DNA of 64,000 nt from Persicobacter sp. CCB-QB2 (GCF_001274635.1 NZ_LBGV01000001.1:3162001-3226000), one strand, 5' to 3'. Positions 8,627 to 17,607 are shown, counted from the first letter of the stretch. Translations and numbers: made by a program. Notes: a model not told the origin generated them from the letters alone.

Positions 8627-9256
8627 TTATGCTACAAAGTAAATCGCGCAAATCAACAGCGCACTGATGGCCGACCAGCCCGCAAGACAAGTATTAAAGC
8701 CATCACTTCCCTGAATTAATTCATGCTTTATCTGCTTTGTGTTTTGGTCACCTACATTCCCGGAAACTTTAAGAAAATTATACTGACGTTTTTTTCCCGG
8801 TACTTCAGGTCCTGCCTCAAATCCAAAATAATTGATTTCAGAATGAGTCAGACTCTCTAGTAAAGAAGAATAATTATCTAAATTTCGACGATTCACTTCA
8901 ATGGTTTTACCATTTTCCAAATAGAAAATCACCGTATGTAATTCAAAATATTTTGTTGGAGTAGTGGAATAACTATACCCACGAATATCACTATATGCTA
9001 ACAATTCCTTGCGACCAATCACAAATGGCCTGGAAAATTCTATCCCTTCTTCTCTGAAAGCCAAACGAAGAGGCTGTCTCAGAAAGTAATACACCATAGG
9101 GAGAAAAAGTAAAATTAATGCTGATCCGAAAGACTGATCAACGCCATTCGAAAGATGAGTGATACCATATCCCACAATGGCAATAATAATCAATACCTGA
9201 AATGCAGACATTAATTGAAAAAGAGACCAACGGTGAAATAACTTTGACTCGAACAT
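8627..9256 (-). CDS. Hypothetical membrane protein
   Basis: This 209-residue protein is not recognised. Two hydrophobic helices near the N-terminus (MSAFQVLIIIAIVGYGI and GSALILLFLPMVYYFL) are followed by about 110 polar residues of mainly beta character (LRLAFREEGIEFSRPFVIGRKELLAYSDIRGYSYS, HTVIFYLENGKTIEV). A C-terminal hydrophobic helix (WSAISALLICAIYFVA) closes the protein. The central part resembles PH-like domains of bacterial membrane proteins, but that is only a fold guess. MFESKLFHRW at 9256 is a better start than the in-frame ATG 69 bases upstream, which adds an untypical extension. No partner gene is adjacent. Confidence 0.65.
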   Translation of the reverse strand: MFESKLFHRWSLFQLMSAFQVLIIIAIVGYGITHLSNGVDQSFGSALILLFLPMVYYFLRQPLRLAFREEGIEFSRPFVIGRKELLAYSDIRGYSYSTTPTKYFELHTVIFYLENGKTIEVNRRNLDNYSSLLESLTHSEINYFGFEAGPEVPGKKRQYNFLKVSGNVGDQNTKQIKHELIQGSDGFNTCLAGWSAISALLICAIYFVA

Positions 9257-9568
9257 TATTATAAAAATTGGTGGTAAATTGGTTATTGCAGCCGCAAACA
9301 TATAAGGACTTATGAGAATAAGCAAATAATTTCAGAGTCGCCCTCATTTTCTCAACTGACAAAAATCATCTTTTGAGGATTGTTTATTGAATAATTCACA
9401 TTAAATGAGGAGAAACACTAAAAGATTATTCCCTTTTTCCGGAAATTGCTAGCGAAAAAAAAATTCCATTTTTTTGTAAAAAAATAATTGGATTTCAAAC
9501 AGTTAGGCCGCCAAGCCATTATATCCACCTCTAAAGAAAAGAATTCACTTATTTCAAACGCATCAAAT
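9257..9568. other. Intergenic region between divergent genes
   Basis: These 312 AT-rich bases lie between the membrane-protein gene (minus) and the YfcE-type gene (plus). No promoter matching TAnnTTTG with a good upstream box, no hairpin terminator and no repeat is evident. Confidence 0.4.
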
Positions 9569-10117
9569 ATGAAAATCATCTTCATTTCCGACATTCATGG
9601 TTCTGCCACCTTTTTAGAAAAAGCACTTGCAGTAGTGGAATCTGAAAAACCGGATCAAATAATATTAGTGGGAGACGCCATGTACCACGGCCCCAGAAAT
9701 CCCTTACCTGAAGGCTATGCACCCGCAAAAGTAGCCAGCCTGCTGAATAATTATAAAGACCGGATCATTGCCGTAAGAGGCAATTGCGACAGTGAAGTGG
9801 ACCAGATGTTATTAGAATTTCCGATGATGGGAGATTATGCGGTATACCAGGCCGAAGGCATTTACTTCTACATCACCCATGGGCATTTAGCCAGTCCGGA
9901 ACAGGCTCCGGCCCTTAAAGCAGGAAGCATTTTCGTCTCAGGGCACACCCACATTCCGGTTGCCACTAAAGAAAAAGGCCTATATTTCTTCAATCCGGGT
10001 TCTATTGCTTTACCAAAAGGAGGTTTTGCCCCTAGCTATGGCATTTTTGATCAAAACCAACTTATCGTGAAAGATTTTGAAGGAAATGTGATAAAATCAG
10101 TAGAAATCGAAAAATAA
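9569..10117 (+). CDS. YfcE family metallophosphoesterase
   Basis: This 182-residue calcineurin-like phosphodiesterase carries the five metal-ligand motifs of the MJ0936/YfcE family in order: SDIHG (residues 8-12), GDAMYHGP, GNCDSE, THGH and GHTH. These bind two divalent metals and hydrolyse phosphodiesters; E. coli YfcE acts on artificial substrates and its physiological substrate is unknown. The ATG at 9569 starts MKIIFISDIHG, the usual first strand. An in-frame TTG 81 bases upstream would add an unrelated stretch. The gene stands alone. Confidence 0.92.
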   Translation: MKIIFISDIHGSATFLEKALAVVESEKPDQIILVGDAMYHGPRNPLPEGYAPAKVASLLNNYKDRIIAVRGNCDSEVDQMLLEFPMMGDYAVYQAEGIYFYITHGHLASPEQAPALKAGSIFVSGHTHIPVATKEKGLYFFNPGSIALPKGGFAPSYGIFDQNQLIVKDFEGNVIKSVEIEK

Positions 10118-10522
10118 GTCCTTTATAATACAAGTCCTTGTGTGAATTTCTTTAGCGGTCGAAAAAATAAAACTAAAAGGCCTACTCTCCCAGGAGTCAA
10201 TATTTTAAAAAAAATAAAGCTAATTGATCCGCATTACTCTCCATTGGTCAGAAAAACACCTCCTTCCATTCCTTGTGCTAAACTGGAAAGGAAGTATTTC
10301 CGGAGCACAAAACTACCTTAAACCGCCTATTTCATTGTAATTGGATGTAAAACATACAAATATTCAATTGTTGAATTATTGCACCAAAATAACTTGATAT
10401 TATTATATTTTTTGACTTACTTGGATGCAGTCAATATAGGTTAATTTCCTTCAAAACGGAGGACAAATGGGATTATGGATAGGGCTGTCAGTCGACAGCC
10501 CTTTTTCTTTATTCTTTTTTGC
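10118..10522. other. Intergenic region with hairpins and an orphan terminator
   Basis: This 405-base region has no convincing gene. It holds a hairpin at 10273-10310 (TTGTGCT/AGCACAA outer stem with GGAAA/TTTCC inside) and a plus-strand terminator at 10481-10506. That terminator lies 365 bases past the nearest plus-strand stop codon. GGAGGA ahead of an ATG at 10467 opens a frame running through the terminator and antisense into the OstA-like gene; it is not accepted as a gene. Confidence 0.5.
10481..10506 (+). terminator. Orphan Rho-independent terminator
   Basis: Perfect 9-bp stem AGGGCTGTC/GACAGCCCT with a 4-base loop followed by TTTTTC on the plus strand. There is no plus-strand gene within 360 bases upstream, so it may end an unannotated short transcript. 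Confidence 0.7.
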
Positions 10523-12184
10523 TTATTGCTCCATCGGAATCGTCTGCATCTCCTCCCCTTTAGGGATTTCTTTTTCCAAAGATTCCTTTTCCTCCAGATT
10601 TAACAAAATTGGAGTGGCCGGCTTTTCAATGCCGAGGCTATCCAGCATTAAGCTATCTATTTTCGCCAGACGGGGAGCCAATACATCCGCCTTAGTCGGT
10701 TTTTCTTCTATCCGCCAATTGAAGCCACTTAACTTTTCTATCTCCGGCTCTATAGTATGTGGCGGATAAAAACTAGCCTCGGGCTGTACATAAAAACGGA
10801 CATTAACCGGCTCATTGTCTTCAAAAAAGATCTTCATATTGGAGCAAAGCGTGTGGTTCAGCCCATGTAAGGTATTGTCTTGCTTCAGCGCATAATAGTT
10901 ACTTTCACTATTCCCGTTCACATCCACCATGGAGATATTTTGCCCTTCAAAATAAGCAATCATTTCCCGTCCCTTGATCTGATTATAGTTCTTGAGAGTA
11001 TCCTCCATGATGATAAAAGAGTTCCGCTTCAGAAACATCTTATCCAGTGTGTTATTCGCCATTAATAGGGAAATCGAATCCGCTTCTATCTGATTGGTAT
11101 TCTGTGCCCAAAGCAAGGGATCTTCATAAAGGTAAATCATGGAATCGGCCATATCATAACAAAGGGAATCCGCTATTCCCTGCAGGTCGGATTTCCAGAT
11201 CAGCACATCGTGATAAGCCAACATTTTATTCTCTTGCTGCGCCTCATTATCAATGGCTACCAGGGTATCGGCGCTCATATAAAAGGTATCCGCCTCCATC
11301 AACTTCTTCATTACCGGACTACCCCACACTTTGGTATAGCCGGTGGCCTTATCATAATAGGCCTCTTCCCCAGTCACGATGACGCTATCTTTTTTGGAAA
11401 GCATAAACACATTTCCAATCACCGAATAGGAATCCGTCCCCCGGTTATATTTCATATCATCGCCGGTCACTAAATAAGAATCGGTTTCTACCTGCCCTTC
11501 TTCTACATAAGATTCCTCACTGCTGGCATCATAAATCATCCCGTGGTCAGTCTCCAGCGTCATTCCATCTTTGGAAGTACTCTTGGTAAAGCCAAAAGTA
11601 ATGGCCTCCTTGGTAATGGTATTATACACCAAAGAGTCCGTTTCCATGATATAATCCGGATTAGTTAACACTACATTTCCCACGAAAATCATCTTATTCT
11701 GATTCGGATAATAGGTTCCCCGGTCAGAATCCAAATTATTCTGCCCATCCACGATATTTCCGCCATTGAAATAATGAGCACTTTTGGAGGAAGTATTATA
11801 ATCCAGGAAATCAGTATACAGAATCATATCTCCATCCGTATAAACCACCTCTTCTCTCAACCGGGCCAATCGTTCCTGTGTCCGGTATACCAATTTTTTG
11901 GAGGTAATATTAATGGAATCATTCTCTACAATGCGGACCTTTCCATAGCATTCCATTTCCCCTTCCTTGCGGTAATAATAGGCGGAATCCGCATAGATTA
12001 TGGCATCCCGTTTTTTGAATCGAAAAACCACATTATCAATCAATTTTTGATAACGAATATTGCCTCTACGCCCATTGTAAAGGTTCTCCGCATCATAATC
12101 CACTTTTTCCTTTTTATTCTGCGCCATGGACGGCAGGCTTAGGCCCAGCATCAATACCGAAAACGCAAGCAGTATAATTCGCAT
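10523..12184 (-). CDS. OstA-like (LptA/LptD N-terminal domain) periplasmic protein
   Basis: This 553-residue exported protein has a signal peptide (about residues 1-21, ending SMAQ). It is built of repeated OstA/LptA beta-jellyroll units: IIYADSAYYYRKEGEMECYGKVRI, ITSKKLVYRTQERLARLREEVVYTDGDMILYTDFLDYN, TYYPNQNKMIFVGNVVL and METDSLVYNTITKEA. Such domains carry lipopolysaccharide across the periplasm in the Lpt bridge. Bacteroidota encode long OstA-like proteins without the LptD barrel, as here. It is divergent from tilS. An LPS-transport role is inferred from the family. Confidence 0.87.
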   Translation of the reverse strand: MRIILLAFSVLMLGLSLPSMAQNKKEKVDYDAENLYNGRRGNIRYQKLIDNVVFRFKKRDAIIYADSAYYYRKEGEMECYGKVRIVENDSINITSKKLVYRTQERLARLREEVVYTDGDMILYTDFLDYNTSSKSAHYFNGGNIVDGQNNLDSDRGTYYPNQNKMIFVGNVVLTNPDYIMETDSLVYNTITKEAITFGFTKSTSKDGMTLETDHGMIYDASSEESYVEEGQVETDSYLVTGDDMKYNRGTDSYSVIGNVFMLSKKDSVIVTGEEAYYDKATGYTKVWGSPVMKKLMEADTFYMSADTLVAIDNEAQQENKMLAYHDVLIWKSDLQGIADSLCYDMADSMIYLYEDPLLWAQNTNQIEADSISLLMANNTLDKMFLKRNSFIIMEDTLKNYNQIKGREMIAYFEGQNISMVDVNGNSESNYYALKQDNTLHGLNHTLCSNMKIFFEDNEPVNVRFYVQPEASFYPPHTIEPEIEKLSGFNWRIEEKPTKADVLAPRLAKIDSLMLDSLGIEKPATPILLNLEEKESLEKEIPKGEEMQTIPMEQ

Positions 12185-12203
12185 TATCTATTGTTTTACG
12201 ATT

Positions 12204-12218
12204 GCTTAATAATTAAGC
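12204..12218. promoter_or_regulatory. Palindrome in the ostA-like/tilS divergent promoter region
   Basis: GCTTAAT-A-ATTAAGC is a perfect 7-bp inverted repeat 20 bases upstream of the OstA-like start codon. It could be an operator or a chance AT-rich palindrome. A TAATTTTG element (12292-12299) further on may serve tilS. Confidence 0.3.
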
Positions 12219-12340
12219 ATAAGAGTCGACATTTGGCAGGAAGTGGCCAGACAAAAATGTCCGAATGAACCAATCCTCCTGTAATTTTGGTAAATTCACT
12301 CAAATTTAATAATTCCCCACGCTAATTCGACAATATTCTA

Positions 12341-13681
12341 ATGAAGCTTAAGGCCTTTTTAGCGCATATTCACAATCACTTTCCGCATCTTACTACCACC
12401 AAAAGCCTTCTTGCCGTAAGTGGAGGAATGGATTCTATGGTGCTGGCCACCTTGTGCTTAAAGGCTAAAATACCTTTCATCCTGGCACATTGTAATTTTC
12501 AGCTGAGAGGATCATCGTCTGATTTGGATGAATTATTGGTACGCAAATGGGCCGAGGAACATCAAGTTCCACTTTATTGTAGAAGCTTCCATACCATGGC
12601 TGAGGCAAAAGAAAGGGGGCAATCCATTGAAATGGTGGCCCGCCAACTCCGGTATGAATGGTTTGAAGAATTAATGAAAAGCCAAAATTGTGATCAACTC
12701 TTAACCGCCCACCATTTGAATGATCAGCTGGAGACCTTCCTTTTCAATATGGCCAAAGGCTGTGGAATTCGTGGGTTAAAAGGGATGCCCGAACAACATG
12801 ATCGATTGGCCCGACCGCTTTTACAATTCAGTCGGAAGGACATTTTAGCCTATGCAAAAATGGAAGGCATTCCATTTCGGGAAGATGAAAGTAACCAGGA
12901 CACCCAATATCACCGGAATAAAATCCGACAAAACATCATTCCTGAACTCAAAAAAATTAACCCTGAACTGGAGCACACTTTCAGGAACAGTCAGGCTAGG
13001 ATTGCAGCTGCGGATCGGCAATTGCAACATTGGGTAAATTCCCATTTGGAAAATCATGGCGACTGGAAACAACAATTATTCTATTTGCCCACCTCCCGGG
13101 TTTTTTCCCAAAAAGAACCCACCTTATACCTGGAGCTGTGGCTAAGGGAATATGGATTTAACTACCAGCAGGTGCTACAAATAGCAGAAGGCCATGGCGA
13201 GAATAGTGGCAGCTTATTTGAATCCGGGGACTTCGCACTCCAAGTGGACCGGGGAAATTTTATTTTGGGACAAAAACCACAGGCTCCGCCTGCTCAAATC
13301 ATTGAAAATAGCAGGCAAACCCTTAACCTCCACCAATTCCAATGGCAGTCGGATACGTTTAATGTGAAGGATTTTCAGCTTGAAAAAAATCCTTTGATCG
13401 GGGCATTTGATCTAGATCTGCTCCAATTTCCTTTAAAGCTGAGACCCTGGAAACTGGGAGATAAATTTCGCCCCCTCGGAATGAAAGGAAAAAAGAAAGT
13501 CAGTGATTTTTTGATTGATCAAAAAATACCGATTTTATTAAAAGCTCAAACCATGGTATTGGAAAGTCAGGGAGAAATCGTCTGGCTGGTAGGATACCGC
13601 CCCGATGATCGATTCAAAATTGGCCCAAAAACAAAAAACATCTGGAGAATAGAATTGAAGCAAAATGAAATCACTTTTTAA
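12341..13681 (+). CDS. tilS: tRNA(Ile)-lysidine synthetase
   Basis: This 446-residue enzyme attaches lysine to C34 of tRNA-Ile(CAU), allowing it to read AUA as isoleucine. The PP-loop ATP-binding motif LLAVSGGMDSMVL is near residues 24-36, followed by the family motifs LAHCNFQLRG, ARQLRYEWFEEL, LLTAHHLNDQLETFLFNMAKGCGIRGLKGM and FREDESNQDTQYHRNKIR. The C-terminal TilS domain is present (LRPWKLGDKFRPLGMKGKKKVSDFLIDQKIP). The last 17 bases overlap the start of the next gene, so the two are almost certainly translated from one mRNA. Confidence 0.96.
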   Translation: MKLKAFLAHIHNHFPHLTTTKSLLAVSGGMDSMVLATLCLKAKIPFILAHCNFQLRGSSSDLDELLVRKWAEEHQVPLYCRSFHTMAEAKERGQSIEMVARQLRYEWFEELMKSQNCDQLLTAHHLNDQLETFLFNMAKGCGIRGLKGMPEQHDRLARPLLQFSRKDILAYAKMEGIPFREDESNQDTQYHRNKIRQNIIPELKKINPELEHTFRNSQARIAAADRQLQHWVNSHLENHGDWKQQLFYLPTSRVFSQKEPTLYLELWLREYGFNYQQVLQIAEGHGENSGSLFESGDFALQVDRGNFILGQKPQAPPAQIIENSRQTLNLHQFQWQSDTFNVKDFQLEKNPLIGAFDLDLLQFPLKLRPWKLGDKFRPLGMKGKKKVSDFLIDQKIPILLKAQTMVLESQGEIVWLVGYRPDDRFKIGPKTKNIWRIELKQNEITF

Positions 13682-14180
13682 AAAACCATATGACCCTGAG
13701 GATATCGTCTTGTTCGACTTTTTGCAAAATTGCCCTTTACTGTCGGAACTGACCTATCAGGAACTTTCGGAGATCAAACCCTTGCTTTATGAACGAGAGT
13801 TCCAAATGGACGAGGCGGTATATTTCCGCAATGACCCCAGCCAGGTGCTCTATATCATCAAAAGCGGAGAGGTCACGATGTCCATTGATATTGAAGGCAA
13901 CTTTGAAGAGCTGGGAAGGCTGGGGCCCTTTAGTGCTTTTGGCAAAAATGCGATCTTGCCCAATACCCAACGCACCCACAATGCACTGATCACGAGCAAA
14001 TCCGCCGAAATTTATGCGATCTCCGGAGGAAGTCTTCAGGACCTTTTCGAAAAGAATCCGGAAATAGAAAATAAAATGTTGCGCTCCTTATCCATTTATT
14101 ATAATGATTATATGAAGCGACTATTTCAGGCCTATAAAAAATCGAAGGCCTTTTTTGAGTTGAAGGAAGTATATCAATAA
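13665..14180 (+). CDS. Cyclic nucleotide-binding domain protein
   Basis: This 171-residue protein is one CNMP-binding beta-barrel (about residues 25-140): FQMDEAVYFRNDPSQVLYIIKSGEVTMSIDIEGNFEELGRLGPFSAFGKNAIL. It has no helix-turn-helix, so it is not a Crp-type regulator. The phosphate-binding cassette is poorly conserved (no clear FGE...RxA), so nucleotide binding is uncertain. It overlaps tilS by 17 bases and probably depends on translational coupling. Similar stand-alone cNMP-barrel proteins follow tilS in other Bacteroidota, as far as I recall. Function unknown. Confidence 0.8.
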   Translation: MKSLFKKPYDPEDIVLFDFLQNCPLLSELTYQELSEIKPLLYEREFQMDEAVYFRNDPSQVLYIIKSGEVTMSIDIEGNFEELGRLGPFSAFGKNAILPNTQRTHNALITSKSAEIYAISGGSLQDLFEKNPEIENKMLRSLSIYYNDYMKRLFQAYKKSKAFFELKEVYQ

Positions 14181-14188
14181 TCCCTTTA

Positions 14189-14402
14189 GCCGGATTATTC
14201 CTGCTTAAATCCTTCTGTAGCTGCAGGGCGGAAAAATAAAGGGATTTTACTTATTTCATTTTTTTCCAACGATGCAGATGAAGGAGGGGAAAGCAAGCTT
14301 GCCCAAATTGGGGCCAGTAATAAATCAGTAAACATAACCTCATCGAACGGAAAACAACCGTCTTAAGACCAACTACTATATATTACGGTGAATAATTCGG
14401 GT
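14189..14402 (+). repeat. Family A dispersed repeat, copy A2 (full length)
   Basis: 214 bp, starting 9 bases after the stop codon of the cNMP-binding protein. The left end is GCCGGATTATTCCTGC and the right end GGTGAATAATTCGGG, an imperfect inverted pair. The core includes TAGCTGCAGGGCGGAAAAA, TTTTTTTCCAACGATGCAG and GCAAGCTTGCCCAAATTGG. Confidence 0.88.
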
Positions 14403-14416
14403 GTACCTTATCGACA

Positions 14417-14462
14417 CTACAAAAGCAGTGTATTCCATAAATTCTTGTTGCTACTTTTGTAG
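14417..14462 (+). promoter_or_regulatory. Promoter of ade inside an inverted repeat
   Basis: TACTTTTG (14452-14459) fits the Bacteroidota -7 element and lies 54 bases upstream of the ade ATG. It is embedded in the right arm of a 9-bp perfect inverted repeat, CTACAAAAG (14417-14425) and CTTTTGTAG (14454-14462). This suggests operator control or an RNA hairpin at the 5' end. Confidence 0.5.
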
Positions 14463-14513
14463 AAGAGAAAATCCTGCTTTGCTTAATTAATACTCCAGAG
14501 AAGCAAATTGCTT

Positions 14514-16139
14514 ATGAAAATTATAAGAGGACAGCTGGTAGATTTACACCAAAAGAAAATTTACCCGGCGGAGATCAAGATCAAAAAAAATAAAATCGCC
14601 TCCATCCAAAAAGTAAAGGATGCTCCGGCTCATTACATAATGCCCGGCTTTGTGGATGCCCATATTCATATAGAAAGTTCCATGCTGGTGCCTTCGGAAT
14701 TTGCCCGACTAGCCGTGGTGCACGGAACGGTGGGAACTGTATCGGATCCCCATGAAATTGCCAACGTGATGGGCATTATGGGCATCCGATTCATGGTCAA
14801 TAATGCCCAGCATGTCAATTTCAAATTCAATTTCGGTGCCCCTCCCTGTGTGCCGGCGACCAGCTTTGAAACTGCAGGAGCCATCATCAGTCCCGAAGAT
14901 ATTGAAACCCTTTTCCGAAAGGACGGCCTGAAATATTTGGCCGAAATGATGAACTGGCCCGGCGTACTTCAAAAGGAGGAGGACGTAATGGCTAAAATAA
15001 AAATTGCTCAAAAATATAACCGTCCGGTGGACGGACACGCCCCGGGCCTGAAGGGGGAAGATGCGGCTAATTATGCGGCGGCGGGCATTAGCACGGATCA
15101 TGAATGTTTCACCGCAGAGGAAGCGCTGGACAAACTCAAGGCCGGCATGAAAATCCAAATCAGGGAAGGAAGTGCTGCCAAAAATTTTGAAGCTTTAATT
15201 GGCCTCCTTGCTGATTATCCGGAACAAATCATGTTTTGTTGCGATGACAAACATCCCGACGAATTAGTGGAAAATCACCTGGACGATCACGTGAAACGGG
15301 CACTGGCTAAGGGACATGATTTATTCCAGGTACTCAGAGCGGCCAGCTACAATACCGTCAAGCATTACGGGCTGGATATTGGCCTTTTGCAAGAAGGAGA
15401 TCCCGCAGATTTCATTTTAGTAGACAATCTGGACGATTTCAACATTCAACAAACCTTCATTGAAGGGGAATGCGTGGCAGAAAATGGCGTCACTTTGATG
15501 AAATCCACTGCCTGCACCCCAATTAATAATTTTTCCTGCACAGAAAAAAAGCCGGAAGACTTTCAGATAAAGGCCGAAGGCTCAAAAGTAAAAGTCATTG
15601 AAGCGCTGGAAGGGCAACTCATCACCAATCCTTTGACCCTGGAGGCCAAAATCGAAGATGGTCTGGTCGTCAGTGATCCGGATCGCGATATCCTGAAAAT
15701 GGTGGTGGTCAATCGTTACAAAAAAGCGGAAGTGGCCAAAGGCTTCGTCAAAAATTTTGGTTTGAAATCGGGTGCCATCGCCTCCTCCGTAGCGCATGAT
15801 TCCCACAACATCATTGCCGTAGGCATTGATGATCATTCACTTGCTGAAGCGGTCAATTATATTATTGAACACAAGGGAGGCGTTTGCGCCTTTGATGAGG
15901 AGGAACGCGCCATCGTACCCTTACCGGTTGCCGGCTTAATGTCGACCAGCAATGGTTATGAAATCGCGCAAAAGTATACGGCCGTAGATCAAATGGTGAA
16001 AAGAATGGGAGGAAAATTAAACTCTCCCTTTATGACCCTTTCCTTCATGGCTTTACTGGTCATTCCCTCCTTAAAGCTAAGTGATTTAGGATTATTTGAT
16101 GCAGATAAATTCACATTTTGCAAGCTGCTAACTGATTAA
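14514..16139 (+). CDS. ade: Adenine deaminase
   Basis: This 541-residue amidohydrolase converts adenine to hypoxanthine plus ammonia in purine salvage. It carries the metal-binding motif DAHIHIESSM, then SDPHEIANVMG, GHAPGL, GISTDHECFT and CCDDKHPDEL, and the C-terminal adenine-deaminase domain (IASSVAHDSHNIIAVG, ALPVAGLMS-like PLPVAGLMSTSNG). The ATG at 14514 is taken as start; an upstream in-frame TTG adds only two residues. It is preceded by a repeat and a promoter with an inverted repeat, so it seems to be an independent unit. Confidence 0.95.
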   Translation: MKIIRGQLVDLHQKKIYPAEIKIKKNKIASIQKVKDAPAHYIMPGFVDAHIHIESSMLVPSEFARLAVVHGTVGTVSDPHEIANVMGIMGIRFMVNNAQHVNFKFNFGAPPCVPATSFETAGAIISPEDIETLFRKDGLKYLAEMMNWPGVLQKEEDVMAKIKIAQKYNRPVDGHAPGLKGEDAANYAAAGISTDHECFTAEEALDKLKAGMKIQIREGSAAKNFEALIGLLADYPEQIMFCCDDKHPDELVENHLDDHVKRALAKGHDLFQVLRAASYNTVKHYGLDIGLLQEGDPADFILVDNLDDFNIQQTFIEGECVAENGVTLMKSTACTPINNFSCTEKKPEDFQIKAEGSKVKVIEALEGQLITNPLTLEAKIEDGLVVSDPDRDILKMVVVNRYKKAEVAKGFVKNFGLKSGAIASSVAHDSHNIIAVGIDDHSLAEAVNYIIEHKGGVCAFDEEERAIVPLPVAGLMSTSNGYEIAQKYTAVDQMVKRMGGKLNSPFMTLSFMALLVIPSLKLSDLGLFDADKFTFCKLLTD

Positions 16140-16411
16140 AATGCGCATCTAACCTTTAAAAAAGCCAATTAAAATATACTTATACTCATTTTTTAAGGTA
16201 ATTATTTACGACTCTATGCTTTGGTTAATTGGATCTTAATCTTATATTTACAGTGTTATAAGAATAACGGCTCCAAAAACTTAACCAATAATAATCTTAT
16301 CAACACCAACTTCTTCATCAATCTCTATGCCTTTGGATTAATGTTCCAAAGGCATTTTTTTAACGCAAATTTTTTCATTCCGTATAGTTAAACATACTAA
16401 CGAATGCTATA
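16140..16411. other. Intergenic region with a candidate short transcript
   Basis: This 272-base gap between ade and a lipoprotein gene has TATATTTA near 16243-16250 resembling a -7 element. A strong terminator follows at 16327-16361. The roughly 100 bases between have no ORF of note. A small RNA or an attenuated leader of the lipoprotein gene is possible. Confidence 0.4.
16327..16361 (+). terminator. Terminator/attenuator upstream of lipoprotein gene
   Basis: Perfect 10-bp stem ATGCCTTTGG/CCAAAGGCAT, loop of 9, followed by T7. It lies 190 bases after the ade stop and 50 bases before the lipoprotein ATG. It is either the distal ade terminator or the end of a short leader RNA. Confidence 0.75.
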
Positions 16412-17428
16412 ATGAAGAAAATTTCCCTTCTGATTTTGCCTCTTGTGCTGTTTTTTGCTTGTTCAAATGACGATGAGGGCACGCCCATCGTGGTCGCAAC
16501 TGGTGAAATTATAAGTTTGGAAAACCCAAACGGATCCAGCTTTGACATTGAATATTCCACCGATGGGGAAGGAGATTTTGTACTCAAGGTTTATCTCTCT
16601 TTACCGGGGGAAGGAGTCCCGGTCTTATTTTCGGAAACATTGACAGCAGGAAACCAAAGGAAAACCATCATTAATGCCAACATCAAAGAGGCAACCAATT
16701 ATTTCTGTCAGATAGAGGCGACCTCTTCTTCCGGTCAGGTATCCGTTTCCAATGTGGAAAGTATCACTACCCTTGCCAATGATTTCACCATCTTCCTGAA
16801 TAAAATAGATGAACAAAGTTTCGAAATTAATTTTGATGATACCCCACCTGTAGTAGTAAACCCTTATTTCTCCTTCGATGGGCAAAGTTTTATTCCTTAT
16901 ACTACCTACCAAATCACATCAGCAAAGATCCATACCGGGCAAAGCATGTTTTTTAAATACATCACCGGTCAGGGACAGGAGAGTAATATTATCATCATTG
17001 ATGAAAATGATTTTGACCGACTGACGGCCATATCCGATAAGACCGAACAGAATATCACCACTAACGATTTCACTGCCGTTCTTGAGCTTTTGGAGGATAA
17101 TCAAACCCTTATTCAGGTGGATGCTGAAGGCGACAAATCTTTTTCCTTACAAATAAGTGCGGAGGATAGCGACTTACAGGATTTATTGGGTTCCGATGAA
17201 TTTGAAGTATTTGTCTCCAATGCCTCCAACAAGCTATCCGGTTCCTTTACCGATGGAGTAAATTCCTATGTAGTAGAGACCAGCGGCTTATTTCCAAATG
17301 ATTTTCGAATAGTGAATAGTGAAGAAAAAATCACCTTCAGCGCTATTATCGCCCTAAAAAATGAAAATCAAAATGATGATGTTTTATTCTATGAGCAGTT
17401 GACCTTTGCCGTCAATAAAGTAGATTAG
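16412..17428 (+). CDS. Hypothetical lipoprotein
   Basis: This 338-residue protein has a lipoprotein signal with LFFAC (lipidated Cys17) followed by SNDDEG, an acidic stretch of the kind linked to surface export in Bacteroidota. The next region (residues about 30-110) looks like a fibronectin-type-III-like sandwich (NGSSFDIEYSTDGEGDFVLKVYLSLPGEG, TNYFCQIEATSSSGQVSVSNVESITT). The rest is beta-rich and unrecognised. A terminator-like hairpin lies 50 bases upstream of the ATG, so expression may depend on readthrough or on a promoter within the gap. Function unknown. Confidence 0.75.
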   Translation: MKKISLLILPLVLFFACSNDDEGTPIVVATGEIISLENPNGSSFDIEYSTDGEGDFVLKVYLSLPGEGVPVLFSETLTAGNQRKTIINANIKEATNYFCQIEATSSSGQVSVSNVESITTLANDFTIFLNKIDEQSFEINFDDTPPVVVNPYFSFDGQSFIPYTTYQITSAKIHTGQSMFFKYITGQGQESNIIIIDENDFDRLTAISDKTEQNITTNDFTAVLELLEDNQTLIQVDAEGDKSFSLQISAEDSDLQDLLGSDEFEVFVSNASNKLSGSFTDGVNSYVVETSGLFPNDFRIVNSEEKITFSAIIALKNENQNDDVLFYEQLTFAVNKVD

Positions 17429-17438
17429 AAGCTATTGT

Positions 17439-17494
17439 AAAGCCGCTCCAACTCCCTTCCTGTTAGTTATTATGGTCAACGAGGGAGGGGCTTT
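17439..17494 (+). terminator. Terminator of the lipoprotein gene
   Basis: Long hairpin with AAAGCC/GGCTTT and CTCCCT/GGGAGG-type paired arms followed by TTTC, 11 bases after the stop codon. The T run is short, so it is moderate evidence. Confidence 0.55.
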
Positions 17495-17564
17495 CTAGTC
17501 AAATGCTCCTAATCTCATCCAATGTAAGTCCGATTAGGCCTTAAAACGGCGAATACTGTGGATC

Positions 17565-17601
17565 AAAAAAAATCGCTATCCCCTCCGGAATAGCGATTTT
17601 T
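17565..17601. terminator. Bidirectional terminator between convergent genes
   Basis: AAAAATCGCTAT/ATAGCGATTTTT is a perfect 12-bp inverted repeat with a run of A on the left and T on the right. It can end transcripts from both directions. Confidence 0.85.
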
Positions 17602-17607
17602 ATTTTC

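Noticed and set aside
10467..10769. Open frame starting behind a good GGAGGA sequence
   Set aside because: It reads through a perfect terminator and then antisense to the OstA-like gene. The composition is that of an antisense shadow.
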